Of a stretch of DNA of 64,000 nucleotides, positions 1-8,510 are shown piece after piece (position 1 is the first letter of the stretch; each line of letters starts with the position of its first letter). The position numbers and the translations under genes were made by a program. Source of the stretch: Elusimicrobiota bacterium (GTDB lineage: Bacteria > Elusimicrobiota > Elusimicrobia > FEN-1173); the NCBI GenBank assembly GCA_016706425.1, contig JADJJR010000001.1, forward strand, positions 248,001 to 312,000, written 5' to 3'. Under the pieces are notes generated by a model, which searched no databases, was not told the origin of the DNA, and saw only the letters and a program-made list of their open reading frames with translations.

Positions 1-124
1 CCACCACAATTCCCGCGACGGTCAATAGGATCGCGAAAGGCGTGGCGAACACGCCCACCAGCGAAATCAATTCTTTCCGGTGAAAAAGGTCTTTTTTCTT
101 TGCGATGTAAGTCGTGTTGTCCAT
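1..124 (-). CDS. Partial small membrane protein, cut by window edge
   Basis: The first 41 codons of a gene running off the left edge. It starts MDNTTYIAKKKDLFHRKELI and then enters a hydrophobic segment from about residue 19 (LVGVFATPFAILLTVAGIVV), so it begins with a short basic cytoplasmic stretch followed by a membrane helix. The start is supported by an AGGAG ribosome site 10 nt upstream and by a promoter-like pair further up. The visible part is too short to assign a family. Confidence 0.6.
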   Translation of the reverse strand, partial: MDNTTYIAKKKDLFHRKELISLVGVFATPFAILLTVAGIVV

Positions 125-156
125 GGGGCGTCGGCTCCTTGTGTCAGGTTACGGAT

Positions 157-184
157 AGTTTAACGGTTTGAGACTGTTTATCAA
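157..184 (-). promoter_or_regulatory. Candidate sigma70 promoter for the partial membrane gene
   Basis: Read on the minus strand, TTGATA (179-184) and TAAACT (157-162) are separated by 16 bp. The -35 overlaps the stop codon of the upstream CPBP gene. Predicted start of transcription is near 150, leaving a leader of about 26 nt that carries the AGGAG site. Confidence 0.45.
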
Positions 185-828
185 GGGTGGGGGCCCGGGG
201 TCAGAGCGTGTTTCCAATAAGCGGGGCCGACCATCATCGCGTTGTATTGATCAAGGAAAATCCAAGACAGAAGGGCGCCGCCCAGGGCGTGGGCCAGGGC
301 CGGCGGCACCAGGTGTGGGGTTTTAAGAAAAATCCATGTGAAGGCCACCCCGGAGAGAAGGCACGCGGTCATCAACATCGGGTTGGGAAAATGCACCGCC
401 GCGAACAAAAGACCGTTGATCAGCGCGATCGTTTTCGTTCGATCGCCCAGCCCGTTCCGCAGGCGGTTGGCCGCGAAGGCCAAAAGGGCGTATTCCTGGG
501 CGAAGGCCCACAGGGGGTAGCCCAAAACCCAAAAAAACAATTTTTTCATGGGCGGCGGAGGCGAAACGGCCGCCCAAACCGCCAAAGCCAGAAGGAGGGG
601 CCCGGCGACTTTTAGCATCGACGCCGACGCCGGCTTGAACCATCTCATCGAAAAGCCGAGGCGTTCCGGCCCGTCCCCGTGCCGGCGCGTGGAATAAACG
701 GCCGCGCCCATCAACAAAACGGCCCCGATCCACACCTGGCCGCTCAAACCCAAACGTTGTCCGCCCCAGATCGCGGCGAGAATCCATCCGTAAAACGCCG
801 CCACTTCGAGCAGGGCGGATTTGTTCAT
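181..828 (-). CDS. CPBP-family (CAAX-like) intramembrane protease homologue
   Basis: A 215-residue polytopic membrane protein. Near residue 120 it has FAQEYALLAFAANR, resembling the EExxxR motif of CPBP/Abi glutamic-type intramembrane proteases but with Tyr in place of the second Glu. FAAVHFPNP further on matches the family FxxxH block, and HALGGALLSW the final conserved segment. The family cleaves or processes membrane substrates; the substrate here cannot be told. The ATG overlaps the stop of the zinc-finger gene (ATGA), so the two are probably co-translated. The changed motif leaves some doubt about activity. Confidence 0.75.
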   Translation of the reverse strand: MNKSALLEVAAFYGWILAAIWGGQRLGLSGQVWIGAVLLMGAAVYSTRRHGDGPERLGFSMRWFKPASASMLKVAGPLLLALAVWAAVSPPPPMKKLFFWVLGYPLWAFAQEYALLAFAANRLRNGLGDRTKTIALINGLLFAAVHFPNPMLMTACLLSGVAFTWIFLKTPHLVPPALAHALGGALLSWIFLDQYNAMMVGPAYWKHALTPGPHP

Positions 829-1220
829 TCGGGACGGGCGCGGGCGCGGATTTTCAGTTTCCGGGCGGCGCGGAGAACCTTGGATTTGGGGGTGTCGAAG
901 CCTTCGGCGATGCGTTCCACTTTTTTCCATTCCCCCTTGTCGAGCCAAACCCCCCGACAGGCGGGGCAGCGGTTCAGACGCAGTTCCTGCAACGGGGAAA
1001 AAGCCAACTCCTCCATCTTGGAGTCGCACCGGGGGCAAACGAACCGGGTGGCCAGGGCGGGGAGCGGTTCGGGCGGGTTGGGGAAATCGTCGCGCAGTTC
1101 GGTGAGGAACGCGGGGTCGTCCTTGTCGAACCAGGAACCGCGGCAATCGGGGCAGAAGTTCAAGTCCACGCGGTCGGTGGACGACGGGCTCAGCACGGAA
1201 GGGCACTTCGGGCATTTCAT
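825..1220 (-). CDS. Tandem TFIIB-type zinc-finger protein
   Basis: A 131-residue protein with two copies of the bacterial zf-TFIIB-like module. The first has CPKC near the N-terminus and CPDCRGSWFD; the second has CPRC and CPACRGVWLDKGEW. Each module has two CxxC knuckles, consistent with one zinc per module. The start at 1220 is chosen because AGGAGG lies 6 nt upstream; an upstream in-frame start at 1268 has no such site. The biological role of this family is not established. It overlaps the following CPBP gene by 4 nt. Confidence 0.8.
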   Translation of the reverse strand: MKCPKCPSVLSPSSTDRVDLNFCPDCRGSWFDKDDPAFLTELRDDFPNPPEPLPALATRFVCPRCDSKMEELAFSPLQELRLNRCPACRGVWLDKGEWKKVERIAEGFDTPKSKVLRAARKLKIRARARPE

Positions 1221-1267
1221 AACATTCCTCCTCGGCGAAGGTTTGTCGAAGCGCGGTGTCGTACCCA

Positions 1268-1296
1268 AGTATAGAGTGCGACCGGTGGAATTTCCA
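1268..1296 (-). promoter_or_regulatory. Candidate promoter for zinc-finger/CPBP pair
   Basis: On the minus strand TGGAAA (1291-1296) and TATACT (1268-1273) are separated by 17 bp. The -10 is good and the -35 weak. It lies about 48 nt upstream of the AGGAGG-preceded start at 1220. Confidence 0.4.
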
Positions 1297-1304
1297 GGTG
1301 CGGT

Positions 1305-2177
1305 TTAAGCGGTGGGGGTTTGGAGGCGGCGCAGGATTTCGGCGGTGGAACGGGAGCGATTGAGGGTGTAAAAATGGATCCCGGCGACGCCCGCGGCGAG
1401 GAGTCCCCGGCATTGGGCCGTCGCGTGGTCGATGCCCAGGCGCGTTACCGCCTCGGCGTCGTCGCGGCGGCGGTCCAGCTCCGTCAGGAGCGGGGCGGGC
1501 AGGCGCGCGCCACACAATTGGGTGAACCGTTGGACCTGCCCGGCGTTGGTGATGGGCATGAGCCCGGCCACGATCGGCACCCGCACGCCCCGCGACGCGG
1601 CCCGGTCGCGGAAGCGCAGGAAATCGGCGTTGTCGAAAAACAATTGGGTGACGACGAAATCGGCACCGGCGTCCACTTTCCGTTTTAAATTGTCCAGATC
1701 GCTTTCCCGGTCCGGGGACTCCACGTGTCCCTCGGGGTACCCGGCCACGCCCAGGCAAAAATCGTGGGCCTTTCGAATGTGGGCCACGAGCTCGTCGGCG
1801 TGACGGAATCCGTCCGGGTGAGGCACGAAGGCCGCCGCGCCCTTGGGGGGGTCGCCGCGCAGGGCCAAAATGTTTTTCACGCCCCGGCGGGCGATGTCGG
1901 CCAAGATCTCGTCGAGGTCGGCGCGGCCCGCGCCCACGCAGGTGAGGTGGGCCATGCTCTCGACGCCGATGTCGTTTTTGATGGCGGAGACGATGTCGAG
2001 GGTTTTCCGCCGGGTGCTGCCGCCGGCGCCCCAGGTGACGGAAATGTAGGCCGGCCCCAGGATTTTCAGCTCCCGGGCCGTGGCCAAAAGGTGGTCGACG
2101 TCCCCGTCGTTTTTGGGCGGGAAAAATTCGAAAGAAAACAGCGTTCGACCGGGGGCGAACAACGACGCGATCTTCAT
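1305..2177 (-). CDS. metF: Methylenetetrahydrofolate reductase
   Basis: A 290-residue flavoprotein that reduces 5,10-methylene-THF to 5-methyl-THF for methionine synthesis. It shows the family hallmarks in order: FSFEFFPPK near residue 15 with the catalytic Glu, SVTWGAGGST near 47, LTCVG, NILALRGDPP near 105, and FVVTQLFFDN near 175, with the C-terminal GIHFYTLNRS strand. Length matches the bacterial family. It probably works with glyA in the same window to supply one-carbon units. A TAGAAT hexamer 8 nt before the start and the lack of a ribosome site suggest a leaderless message. Confidence 0.95.
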   Translation of the reverse strand: MKIASLFAPGRTLFSFEFFPPKNDGDVDHLLATARELKILGPAYISVTWGAGGSTRRKTLDIVSAIKNDIGVESMAHLTCVGAGRADLDEILADIARRGVKNILALRGDPPKGAAAFVPHPDGFRHADELVAHIRKAHDFCLGVAGYPEGHVESPDRESDLDNLKRKVDAGADFVVTQLFFDNADFLRFRDRAASRGVRVPIVAGLMPITNAGQVQRFTQLCGARLPAPLLTELDRRRDDAEAVTRLGIDHATAQCRGLLAAGVAGIHFYTLNRSRSTAEILRRLQTPTA

Positions 2178-2185
2178 GGGCGCTC

Positions 2186-2191
2186 ATTCTA
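2186..2191 (-). promoter_or_regulatory. -10 box of metF (leaderless)
   Basis: TAGAAT on the minus strand ends 8 nt before the metF ATG. There is no convincing -35 at 17 bp. It is divergent from the SDR promoter in the same 79-bp gap. Confidence 0.4.
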
Positions 2192-2221
2192 CAAATTCCC
2201 GACGGAGGTCGGACCCGCGCC

Positions 2222-2250
2222 TTGGAGCGTGTCCCGGGATGTGGTTAAAT
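2222..2250 (+). promoter_or_regulatory. Promoter of SDR gene (leaderless)
   Basis: TTGGAG (2222-2227), 17-bp spacer, TTAAAT (2245-2250). The -10 ends 6 nt before the ATG at 2257, so transcription should begin at or next to the start codon. Confidence 0.5.
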
Positions 2251-2256
2251 GCCCCT

Positions 2257-3006
2257 ATGGAATTGAACGGGACAGTGGCGTTGTTGACCGGCGGGGCCCG
2301 CGTCGGCCGCGCGGTCGCCCTGGGTCTGGCGCGCCGGGGCGCCCGGGTCGCCCTGGCCTATCGGTCGTCCCAGCGGGCCGCACGGGAAACCCAGGGCGCC
2401 ATTGAAAAGGCCGGGGGGCGGGCCCTCCTGGTCCGCGCCGATTTAAGCCGGCCGGGGGACGCCCAACGGTTGGTGGCCGCCGTTACGGGCCGATGGAATC
2501 GTTTGGACGTATTGATCAACATGGCCTCCAACTATCAAAAGGCGCCCCCCCGGGGGTTTCGATCAATGGCGGCGGGGGACCGGTTCTTGGAGAAAGCCCT
2601 GGCCGTTGATTTGAAAGCCGCCCATCGACTGTCGGCCCTCGCGGCGCCCTGGCTCTCCCGGAACGGGGGCCGCATCGTGAACATTTCCGATTGGGTGGCG
2701 GCCTCGGGACGCCCGCGCTATAAAGGTTACGCCGCCTACTACGCCGCCAAAACCGCGGTCAAGGGATTGACCGAAGCCCTCGCCTTGGAGATGGCGCCCC
2801 GGGTTTTGGTCAACGCGGTGGCCCCCGGGCCCATTTTGCCGCCGCCGGGACTGTCTCCCCGGGCCAACCGGGAGGTGATCGCCAACACGCCCCTGGGCCG
2901 TTGGGGCGGGTCCGAGGAAATCGCCAAGGCCATCCTGTTTTTCATCGATTCCGACTTCGTCACCGGGGAAACCCTCCGGGTGGACGGCGGTCGGCACCTC
3001 TTTTAG
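2257..3006 (+). CDS. Short-chain dehydrogenase/reductase
   Basis: A 249-residue classical SDR. The nucleotide-binding TGGARVG lies at residues 11-17, NMAS (variant of NNAG) at 88-91, and catalytic Ser144, Tyr161 and Lys165 (YYAAK) are all present. The DGGRHLF tail is typical of FabG-like and pteridine-reductase-like members. TGGARVG plus PLGRWGGSEEIA is the pattern seen in folate/pteridine reductases and in unspecified SDRs, so the substrate is open. The start is fixed by the promoter geometry: the -10 ends 6 nt upstream and no earlier start has a ribosome site. Confidence 0.85.
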   Translation: MELNGTVALLTGGARVGRAVALGLARRGARVALAYRSSQRAARETQGAIEKAGGRALLVRADLSRPGDAQRLVAAVTGRWNRLDVLINMASNYQKAPPRGFRSMAAGDRFLEKALAVDLKAAHRLSALAAPWLSRNGGRIVNISDWVAASGRPRYKGYAAYYAAKTAVKGLTEALALEMAPRVLVNAVAPGPILPPPGLSPRANREVIANTPLGRWGGSEEIAKAILFFIDSDFVTGETLRVDGGRHLF

Positions 3007-3017
3007 AAAGGACACCC

Positions 3018-3563
3018 ATGGGCAAAAACTCGATATACACCCTTCCGCCAGCGGCTCCGGGCGGCCGTGCCGCGGGGGTGAAGGCGGCCATCGGTCTGGC
3101 CGCGGGGTTGGCCCTGTTGGGCGTCGTGGTGATGGGCGTGGCGGGCGGCTCGGTCTTATCGGTATTAACCCGGGGCCACCACGCCGTGGCTTTCCCCGGT
3201 TCGGCCCAGTTGAAACTCAAAGCCGGCGTTTACGGCGGCGTTCGGGACCCGCGCTCCCCCGGAGCCGTGGCGGGCCTCTTTGTTTCCATTCGCGACGACC
3301 TGACGAGCCAGAGCGTCCCCGTCGTGAACGGACCGACCGCCGCGCCGCGGGGCGCGCCGCTCTTCCAATTTCAAATTCTTGACGAAGGGAAATACACCGT
3401 CACCGGCGTGCTGTCCGGACCCGCGGGGCGTTTTCTCCTCCTGCACGAATCGGTGGCGCGGGCGCGCACCGACGCCGTGGTCGGGGGGGTCGCGGGGTTT
3501 TTACTTTTGGGCGCGGGCGTGGCCCTGTGGGTGATTGTTCGGCGCGCCGCGCCAAAAACCTGA
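3018..3563 (+). CDS. Hypothetical protein with two membrane helices
   Basis: A 181-residue protein not recognised as a named family. A hydrophobic segment at about residues 21-48 and another at about 152-173 flank a roughly 100-residue soluble domain, so it is probably anchored at both ends with the middle in one compartment. AGAAAGGAC just upstream gives a weak ribosome site, and it starts 11 nt after the SDR gene, so it is likely co-transcribed. Confidence 0.6.
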   Translation: MGKNSIYTLPPAAPGGRAAGVKAAIGLAAGLALLGVVVMGVAGGSVLSVLTRGHHAVAFPGSAQLKLKAGVYGGVRDPRSPGAVAGLFVSIRDDLTSQSVPVVNGPTAAPRGAPLFQFQILDEGKYTVTGVLSGPAGRFLLLHESVARARTDAVVGGVAGFLLLGAGVALWVIVRRAAPKT

Positions 3564-3580
3564 CTGTTTTTGGGAACTTT

Positions 3581-3608
3581 TTGGCCGAAAAAACGTTATA
3601 GTTATAGA
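3581..3608 (+). promoter_or_regulatory. Weak candidate promoter for YceI gene
   Basis: TTGGCC (3581-3586), 16-bp spacer, TATAGA (3603-3608). Several AT-rich alternatives overlap (TATAGT at 3597-3602), so the exact boxes are uncertain. Confidence 0.3.
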
Positions 3609-3632
3609 ACACCAAATTCCGAAGGAGGCTTT

Positions 3633-4223
3633 ATGCGTTTCAAGAGTTTCGTTTTGGGAATGTTGGCGGTGGCCGGCGCGGCCGGGGTTTTCGCGGCTGA
3701 CACTTACCAACTGGACGCGTCCCACGCGTCGGTCGGCTTTTCGGTTCGGCATTTGGGCATTTCCAACGTGAAGGGGTCTTTCCCCAGGGTGTCCGGTACC
3801 CTGGTTTTGGACGAGAAGAGCCTCGGCAAATCCTCGGTCGAAGTCACTATCGACGCCGCGTCGGTGGACACCAACGACGAAAGCCGCGACAAGCACCTGC
3901 GCGCCGCGGACTTTTTCGAAGTGGACAAACACCCCACCATCACCTTCAAGAGCACGATGGTCGTTCGCAAGGATGACGGTTTCGTGGCCACGGGGGACCT
4001 CACCATCAAGGGCGTGACGAAATCCGTGGAAATCCCCTTCGCCCTTTCGGGCCCGACCGATCACCCCATGGCCCCGTTGTCCGTTCTCGGCATTGAAGGA
4101 AGCCTCACGATCAACCGCCGGGATTTCAACATCACCTACGGCCCCGCTGTGGTCATCGGCGACCAGGTCAAGATCGACCTTCACGTGGAATTCAACCGCC
4201 CGCGCCCCGCCGCGAAGAAATAA
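3633..4223 (+). CDS. YceI-family periplasmic protein
   Basis: A 196-residue protein with a clear signal peptide cut after GVFA (residues 1-20), followed by a YceI lipocalin-like domain. Family blocks visible: DTYQLDASHASVGFSVRHLG at the mature N-terminus, the FPRVSGTLVLD strand, and EVDKHPTITFKST. YceI proteins bind isoprenoid-like lipids in the periplasm; the ligand here is unknown. GGAGG sits 6 nt before the ATG. It is followed by a strong terminator, so it is the last gene of its unit. Confidence 0.9.
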   Translation: MRFKSFVLGMLAVAGAAGVFAADTYQLDASHASVGFSVRHLGISNVKGSFPRVSGTLVLDEKSLGKSSVEVTIDAASVDTNDESRDKHLRAADFFEVDKHPTITFKSTMVVRKDDGFVATGDLTIKGVTKSVEIPFALSGPTDHPMAPLSVLGIEGSLTINRRDFNITYGPAVVIGDQVKIDLHVEFNRPRPAAKK

Positions 4224-4237
4224 GCGATTTCAAAACC

Positions 4238-4279
4238 GTCGGGCCGGCGGGAGAAACCCCGCCGGCCCGACACTTTTTT
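4238..4279 (+). terminator. Rho-independent terminator after yceI
   Basis: A perfect 14-bp GC-rich stem (4238-4251 with 4258-4271), 6-nt loop, then a T-rich run (ACTTTTTT). It separates the YceI gene from the efflux operon. Confidence 0.85.
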
Positions 4280-4318
4280 GGGGGGGACGTCGTCTGACGT
4301 TGGTGACCCCAGAAACGG

Positions 4319-4324
4319 TATGAT
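4319..4324 (+). promoter_or_regulatory. -10 box of efflux operon (leaderless)
   Basis: TATGAT ends 7 nt before the ATG at 4332; no clear -35 and no ribosome site. Confidence 0.4.
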
Positions 4325-4331
4325 AAGCCCT

Positions 4332-5576
4332 ATGCGTTGGTTGCCCCTGCTCCTCTTGACCGCGCGGCCTTTGGCCGCCGCCGACCCGGTGACGTTGGCC
4401 GACGCCGCGCGGGAGGCCCTGGTCCGCAACCCGGAGGTCGTCGCCGCCCGCGAAAGCGCGGCCGCCGCCGAGGCGCGCCTTCGGGCCGCCCGGGGGGATT
4501 TTGCCCCGACGGTGTCGGCGGGCGCGTCGACCGTTAAAGCGGGCGACCCGGGCCCCTTCCGGGACGCGGGGCCTTGGTCCAACAGCGCCGGTCTCACCCT
4601 GAGGCAAAACCTTTTCGACGGTTTGAAAACCCTGGCCGGGTCGGAGGCCGCCGGGGCCCGACGGGACGCCGCCCGCGCCCGGCTGGACGCCGCGACGGCG
4701 CAAATCCTTGAAGACGCGCGGTCGGGGCACACCGACCTTTTGTACGCCCAGGAAAACGAACGCCTGGCGCGGACCATTGCCGAACGGCGACGGGACAACC
4801 GCGATCTGGTGGGCCTGCGGTTCGACGGCGGGCGTGAGCACAAAGGGTCTTATTTGCGCATTCAGGCCGCTCACACCCAGGCGCTTTTCGACGTCGACCG
4901 CGCGGCCCGGGAGGTCCTGCTGGCCCGCGCCGGCCTGGCCCGGGCGATGGGCCGGGATTTGGAATCCCCGCTGTCGGCGACGGGGACCTATGTTTTGACG
5001 CCGTCGCCCGCCGCGCCGGACCTGGCGACGCTCGCCCTCGAAACCCCGGCCGCCCGAATCGCCGACGCCGACGCGCGCGCCGCCCGGGCCGCCGCGGTGA
5101 GCGCGCGGGGGGGCCTGTTCCCCAGCCTGGACGCGAGCCTGTCCCAGGATTGGTCCGGCGAAGACGGCCGTTTTTCCGAGGCCTCCTGGCGCGGGGGGGT
5201 TTCCCTTTCCTGGACGCTTTTCACCGGCGGGGGCCTCCGCGCCGACGCGCGCGCCGCCCGGTCCGAGGAGCGCGCGGCCGAGGCGTCCTTGATCGACGCG
5301 CGCCAATCCGCTCACCTCGCCCTGCGCTCCGCCTGGGTCGAGCATCAAAACGCCCACCAAACCCTCGGCGTGCGGGCCGAATTCTTGAAGGCCGCCCAGG
5401 TCCGCGCTGAAATCGCCCGCAGCCAATACACCAGCGGTCTGTTGGCTTTTGAGGATTGGGACCTCATCGAGAACGATTTGATTGAAAACGAAAAGCAGGC
5501 CCTGTTGGCCCGCCGCACGGCGGCGCGCGCCGCGGCCGCCTGGGACCGGGCCTTGGGAAAGGGAGTGTTGCCATGA
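4332..5576 (+). CDS. TolC-family outer-membrane efflux protein
   Basis: A 414-residue outer-membrane channel protein. The signal peptide MRWLPLLLLTARPLAA precedes a mature region of two OEP repeats, rich in Ala/Arg/Glu helical heptads (about 30-200 and 230-410). PVTLADAAREALVRNPEV is the typical first repeat entry. It would form the trimeric exit duct for the adaptor and MacB-type pump immediately downstream. An in-frame ATG lies at 4320, inside the -10 box; 4332 fits the signal peptide and promoter spacing better. The stop overlaps the next start (ATGA). Confidence 0.9.
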   Translation: MRWLPLLLLTARPLAAADPVTLADAAREALVRNPEVVAARESAAAAEARLRAARGDFAPTVSAGASTVKAGDPGPFRDAGPWSNSAGLTLRQNLFDGLKTLAGSEAAGARRDAARARLDAATAQILEDARSGHTDLLYAQENERLARTIAERRRDNRDLVGLRFDGGREHKGSYLRIQAAHTQALFDVDRAAREVLLARAGLARAMGRDLESPLSATGTYVLTPSPAAPDLATLALETPAARIADADARAARAAAVSARGGLFPSLDASLSQDWSGEDGRFSEASWRGGVSLSWTLFTGGGLRADARAARSEERAAEASLIDARQSAHLALRSAWVEHQNAHQTLGVRAEFLKAAQVRAEIARSQYTSGLLAFEDWDLIENDLIENEKQALLARRTAARAAAAWDRALGKGVLP

Positions 5577-6538
5577 AACGTCGATGGAAAGGAACGGTGG
5601 GACTCGCCGCGTTGGTGTTGGCGGGCGCGGGGGTGTGGTGGGTGAAACGAAAACCGACCGGCCCCGCGTACCGGGAAGTGATGGTGACGCGGGACACCCT
5701 GCAATCTTCCATCCTGACCACGGGGGACGTGCGGCCGCGCAACCGCCTCCTCATCAAGCCCCCCATCGCGGGGCGGGCCGAATCGATTTTGGTGCGCGAA
5801 GGAGACGCCGTCAAGAAAGGGCAGATTTTGGCTTGGATGAGCTCCACGGAAAGGGCCGCCCTGTTGGACGCCGCCCGGGCCAAGGGGTCTGACGAGGTGG
5901 CGCGGTGGGAAGACCTCTACAAGCCCACGCCCCTGGTGGCGCCCGTGGCGGGCCTGGTGATCGCGCGCAACGTCGAGCCGGGCCAGACCGTCACCGCGGC
6001 CGACGCGGTCCTCATCATGTCGGATCGACTGATCCTGAAAGCCCAGGTGGACGAAACGGACGTGGGCCAGGTGCGCCTGGGGCAACCCGTGCGCGTGGTC
6101 TTGGACGCCTACCCCCGGGAGCCGCTGCGGGGACGTGTCGAACACATCGCCTTCGAGGCCAAGACCATCAACAACGTGACCATCTACGAGGTGGACGTCC
6201 TGCCCGAGGACGTGCCCGCCTTCATGCGCAGCGGCATGACGGCCAACCTCACCTTCCGCGTCGCCGAAAAAGAGAACGCTCTCATTCTCCCCGTGTCCGC
6301 CGTGAAAGGCGTCGGGGACGCGGCCCGGGTGCTGATCCCCGCGGCGGGCGGGGCGGCGGAAGAGCGTGCCGTCCGGACGGGTCTTTCCGACGGGAAACGC
6401 GTGGAAATCGTCGAGGGGTTGGCCGAGGGCGATCGGGTTTTGGTCGCCAGCGGCGCGGCGGTTTCGACCGCCGCCAAGGAATCCAAGTCCAACCCGCTCT
6501 CGCCCATGCCCCGACGCCCCGGTCGCAACACGAGATGA
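5573..6538 (+). CDS. HlyD/MacA-type periplasmic adaptor subunit
   Basis: A 321-residue membrane-fusion protein. An N-terminal anchor (about 9-25) is followed by the first half of a lipoyl-like domain (AGRAESILVREGDAVKKGQI), a very short hairpin, the second half (LVAPVAGLVIARNVEPGQTV), a beta-barrel and a membrane-proximal domain ending in VEIVEGLAEGDRVLV. The alpha-helical hairpin is only about 25 residues, much shorter than in MacA or AcrA, which would affect how it docks with TolC. It overlaps both neighbours by 4 nt, so the three products are presumably made in fixed ratio. Confidence 0.9.
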   Translation: MKRRWKGTVGLAALVLAGAGVWWVKRKPTGPAYREVMVTRDTLQSSILTTGDVRPRNRLLIKPPIAGRAESILVREGDAVKKGQILAWMSSTERAALLDAARAKGSDEVARWEDLYKPTPLVAPVAGLVIARNVEPGQTVTAADAVLIMSDRLILKAQVDETDVGQVRLGQPVRVVLDAYPREPLRGRVEHIAFEAKTINNVTIYEVDVLPEDVPAFMRSGMTANLTFRVAEKENALILPVSAVKGVGDAARVLIPAAGGAAEERAVRTGLSDGKRVEIVEGLAEGDRVLVASGAAVSTAAKESKSNPLSPMPRRPGRNTR

Positions 6539-8481
6539 TCGAGGTCGCGGACCTTCGCAAAACCTACCGCACGGGGGGCGTGCCCGTGGAGGCCCTGCGC
6601 GGGGTCACCTTGACGATCGACGCGGGCGATTTCATCGCCATCATGGGCCCCTCCGGGTCCGGCAAGTCCACGCTCATGCACATTCTGGGGCTGTTGGACG
6701 TGCCCGACGGCGGTGTTTACCGCCTGGCGGGGCGCGACGTCTCGCGCCTGTCCGAGGAGGAACGGGCCACCGAACGGGGGCGGGGCGTGGGGTTCGTGTT
6801 TCAACAATTCAACTTGCTCCCCCGCACGTCGGCCATGGAAAACATCGCCCTGCCGCTGCTCTACGCCAACGGGTCGACGGGCCGCGACCCCCGGGACCTG
6901 TTGCGGGAGGTGGGCCTCGCCAGCCACGCCCAGCACAAATCCAATCAGCTTTCCGGCGGCCAACAACAACGGGTGGCCATCGCCCGGTCGCTGATCAACC
7001 GCCCCCTTCTGCTCTTGGCCGACGAGCCCACGGGCAACCTCGATTCCCGCACCCAGGATGAAATCATGGCCCTTTTCACGGATCTCAACCAACGGGGTTT
7101 GACGATCCTGTTGGTGACCCACGAGCCCGATGTGGCGCGGCACGCCCGTCGGGTGATCCGCATGAAGGACGGGCGTGTGGTGTCCGACGAACGGCAGGGA
7201 GAACCCTTGGCCCGGGCGGCGGCCCCGCGCCCGACGGAGCCCGCCCCGCCCCGCCCGCGCCGCTGGCGTGCCCTGGGCACCCATTTCAAGGAGGCGCTTC
7301 GGTCCCTGGGCGCCAACAAAGTCCGCTCGGGTCTGTCGATGCTGGGCATTCTGATCGGCGTGGCGGCCGTGGTGGCCATGCTGGCCCTGGGCGCCGGGGC
7401 CCGCCAATCCGTGGAAGCGCAGCTGTCAACCCTGGGGGCCAATTTGCTGGTGTTGCGGCCGGGGTCTTTCCGTTCCCACGGGGTGGTGCAGGAAGCCGGC
7501 GCCGTGACGCGCTTCACCGAGGCCGACGCCCGGGAGATCGCGGCCGAAATCCCGACGGTGGCGCGGGTCGCTCCGTCCGTCAACGGGTCGGCGCAACTGG
7601 TGTTCGGCAACAAGAACTGGCGAAGCGGTGTCCTCGGCACGACCCCGGATTACGCCCCCATGCGGTCCCAAACCCTGTCGCGGGGCCGGTTTTTCACCGA
7701 GGAGGAGACCCTTTCCCGCGCCCGGGTGGCCGTGCTCGGGGCGACCCCCGCCCAGGAGCTCTTCGGTGAAGCGGACCCCCTGGGGGAATACATCAAAATC
7801 AATCGGGTGAATTTCCAGGTGATCGGGGTGTTGACGGCGAAAGGCGCCTCCGGCTGGCGCAACCAGGACGACGTCGTGCTGTTGCCGCTTTCCACGGCCA
7901 TGCACCGCCTTCTGGGCAAGGATTACGTCGACAGCATCGACATCCAGGCGACGGGGGCCGACGTCCTGGCCGACACCGAAGCGGCCGTGCGCGGGTTGAT
8001 CCGCCAGCGGCGGAGGATCCCCGAGGAAAACGACGACTCCTTCGACGTGTTAAACCTGGCGGAGATCCAATCGGCGGTGCAGTCCACGAGCCGCACGTTG
8101 TCCGTGCTCCTGGCCGCCATCGCGGCGATTTCGCTCCTGGTCGGGGGCATCGGCATCATGAACATCATGCTGGTGAGCGTGACCGAGCGCACCCGGGAGA
8201 TCGGCCTGCGCAAGGCCGTGGGCGCCCGGCCGCAGGACATCCGCGCGCAATTTTTGATCGAGGCCCTGGTCATCAGCCTCTCCGGCGGCCTGTCGGGATT
8301 GGCCCTGGGGGTGGGCGCCTCCTGGACATTGTCCAAGGTCGCCGGCTGGACCGTGGGGATTTCGCCGGGGTCCGTTTTCCTGTCGTTCTTTTTCTCGGTG
8401 GGCATCGGCGTGGTCTTCGGCTTCTGGCCGGCACGGAAGGCCGCGGCCCTCAACCCCATCGACGCTCTGCGCTACGAATAG
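6535..8481 (+). CDS. MacB-type ABC transporter, fused ATPase and permease
   Basis: A 648-residue fusion. The N-terminal ATPase has Walker A GPSGSGKST (38-46), signature LSGGQQQR near 140 and Walker B LLLADEPTGNLD. After a Pro/Arg-rich linker (about 225-245) comes a MacB permease: one membrane helix (about 264-290), a large periplasmic domain, then three helices in the FtsX-like end (about 525-640, including GIGIMNIMLVSVTERTREIG). MacB pumps use a mechanotransmission cycle to push periplasmic substrates such as lipopeptides, toxins or macrolides through TolC. The substrate is not evident. Confidence 0.93.
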   Translation: MIEVADLRKTYRTGGVPVEALRGVTLTIDAGDFIAIMGPSGSGKSTLMHILGLLDVPDGGVYRLAGRDVSRLSEEERATERGRGVGFVFQQFNLLPRTSAMENIALPLLYANGSTGRDPRDLLREVGLASHAQHKSNQLSGGQQQRVAIARSLINRPLLLLADEPTGNLDSRTQDEIMALFTDLNQRGLTILLVTHEPDVARHARRVIRMKDGRVVSDERQGEPLARAAAPRPTEPAPPRPRRWRALGTHFKEALRSLGANKVRSGLSMLGILIGVAAVVAMLALGAGARQSVEAQLSTLGANLLVLRPGSFRSHGVVQEAGAVTRFTEADAREIAAEIPTVARVAPSVNGSAQLVFGNKNWRSGVLGTTPDYAPMRSQTLSRGRFFTEEETLSRARVAVLGATPAQELFGEADPLGEYIKINRVNFQVIGVLTAKGASGWRNQDDVVLLPLSTAMHRLLGKDYVDSIDIQATGADVLADTEAAVRGLIRQRRRIPEENDDSFDVLNLAEIQSAVQSTSRTLSVLLAAIAAISLLVGGIGIMNIMLVSVTERTREIGLRKAVGARPQDIRAQFLIEALVISLSGGLSGLALGVGASWTLSKVAGWTVGISPGSVFLSFFFSVGIGVVFGFWPARKAAALNPIDALRYE

Positions 8482-8495
8482 GCCCACCGGCGAAG

Positions 8496-8504
8496 TGCTA
8501 TAAT
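8496..8504 (+). promoter_or_regulatory. Extended -10 promoter upstream of tRNA-Ser
   Basis: TGCTATAAT matches the extended -10 form (TGnTATAAT), which tolerates the absence of a -35; none is seen at 17 bp. Transcription would start near 8511. Confidence 0.5.
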
Positions 8505-8510
8505 CCCGGC

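Noticed and set aside
181..2187. A 668-codon minus-strand frame through the CPBP gene, zinc-finger gene and metF
   Set aside because: Only its last 215 codons make sense (CPBP). The rest is a GC-driven shadow of metF and the zinc-finger gene, which have clear family motifs in other frames.
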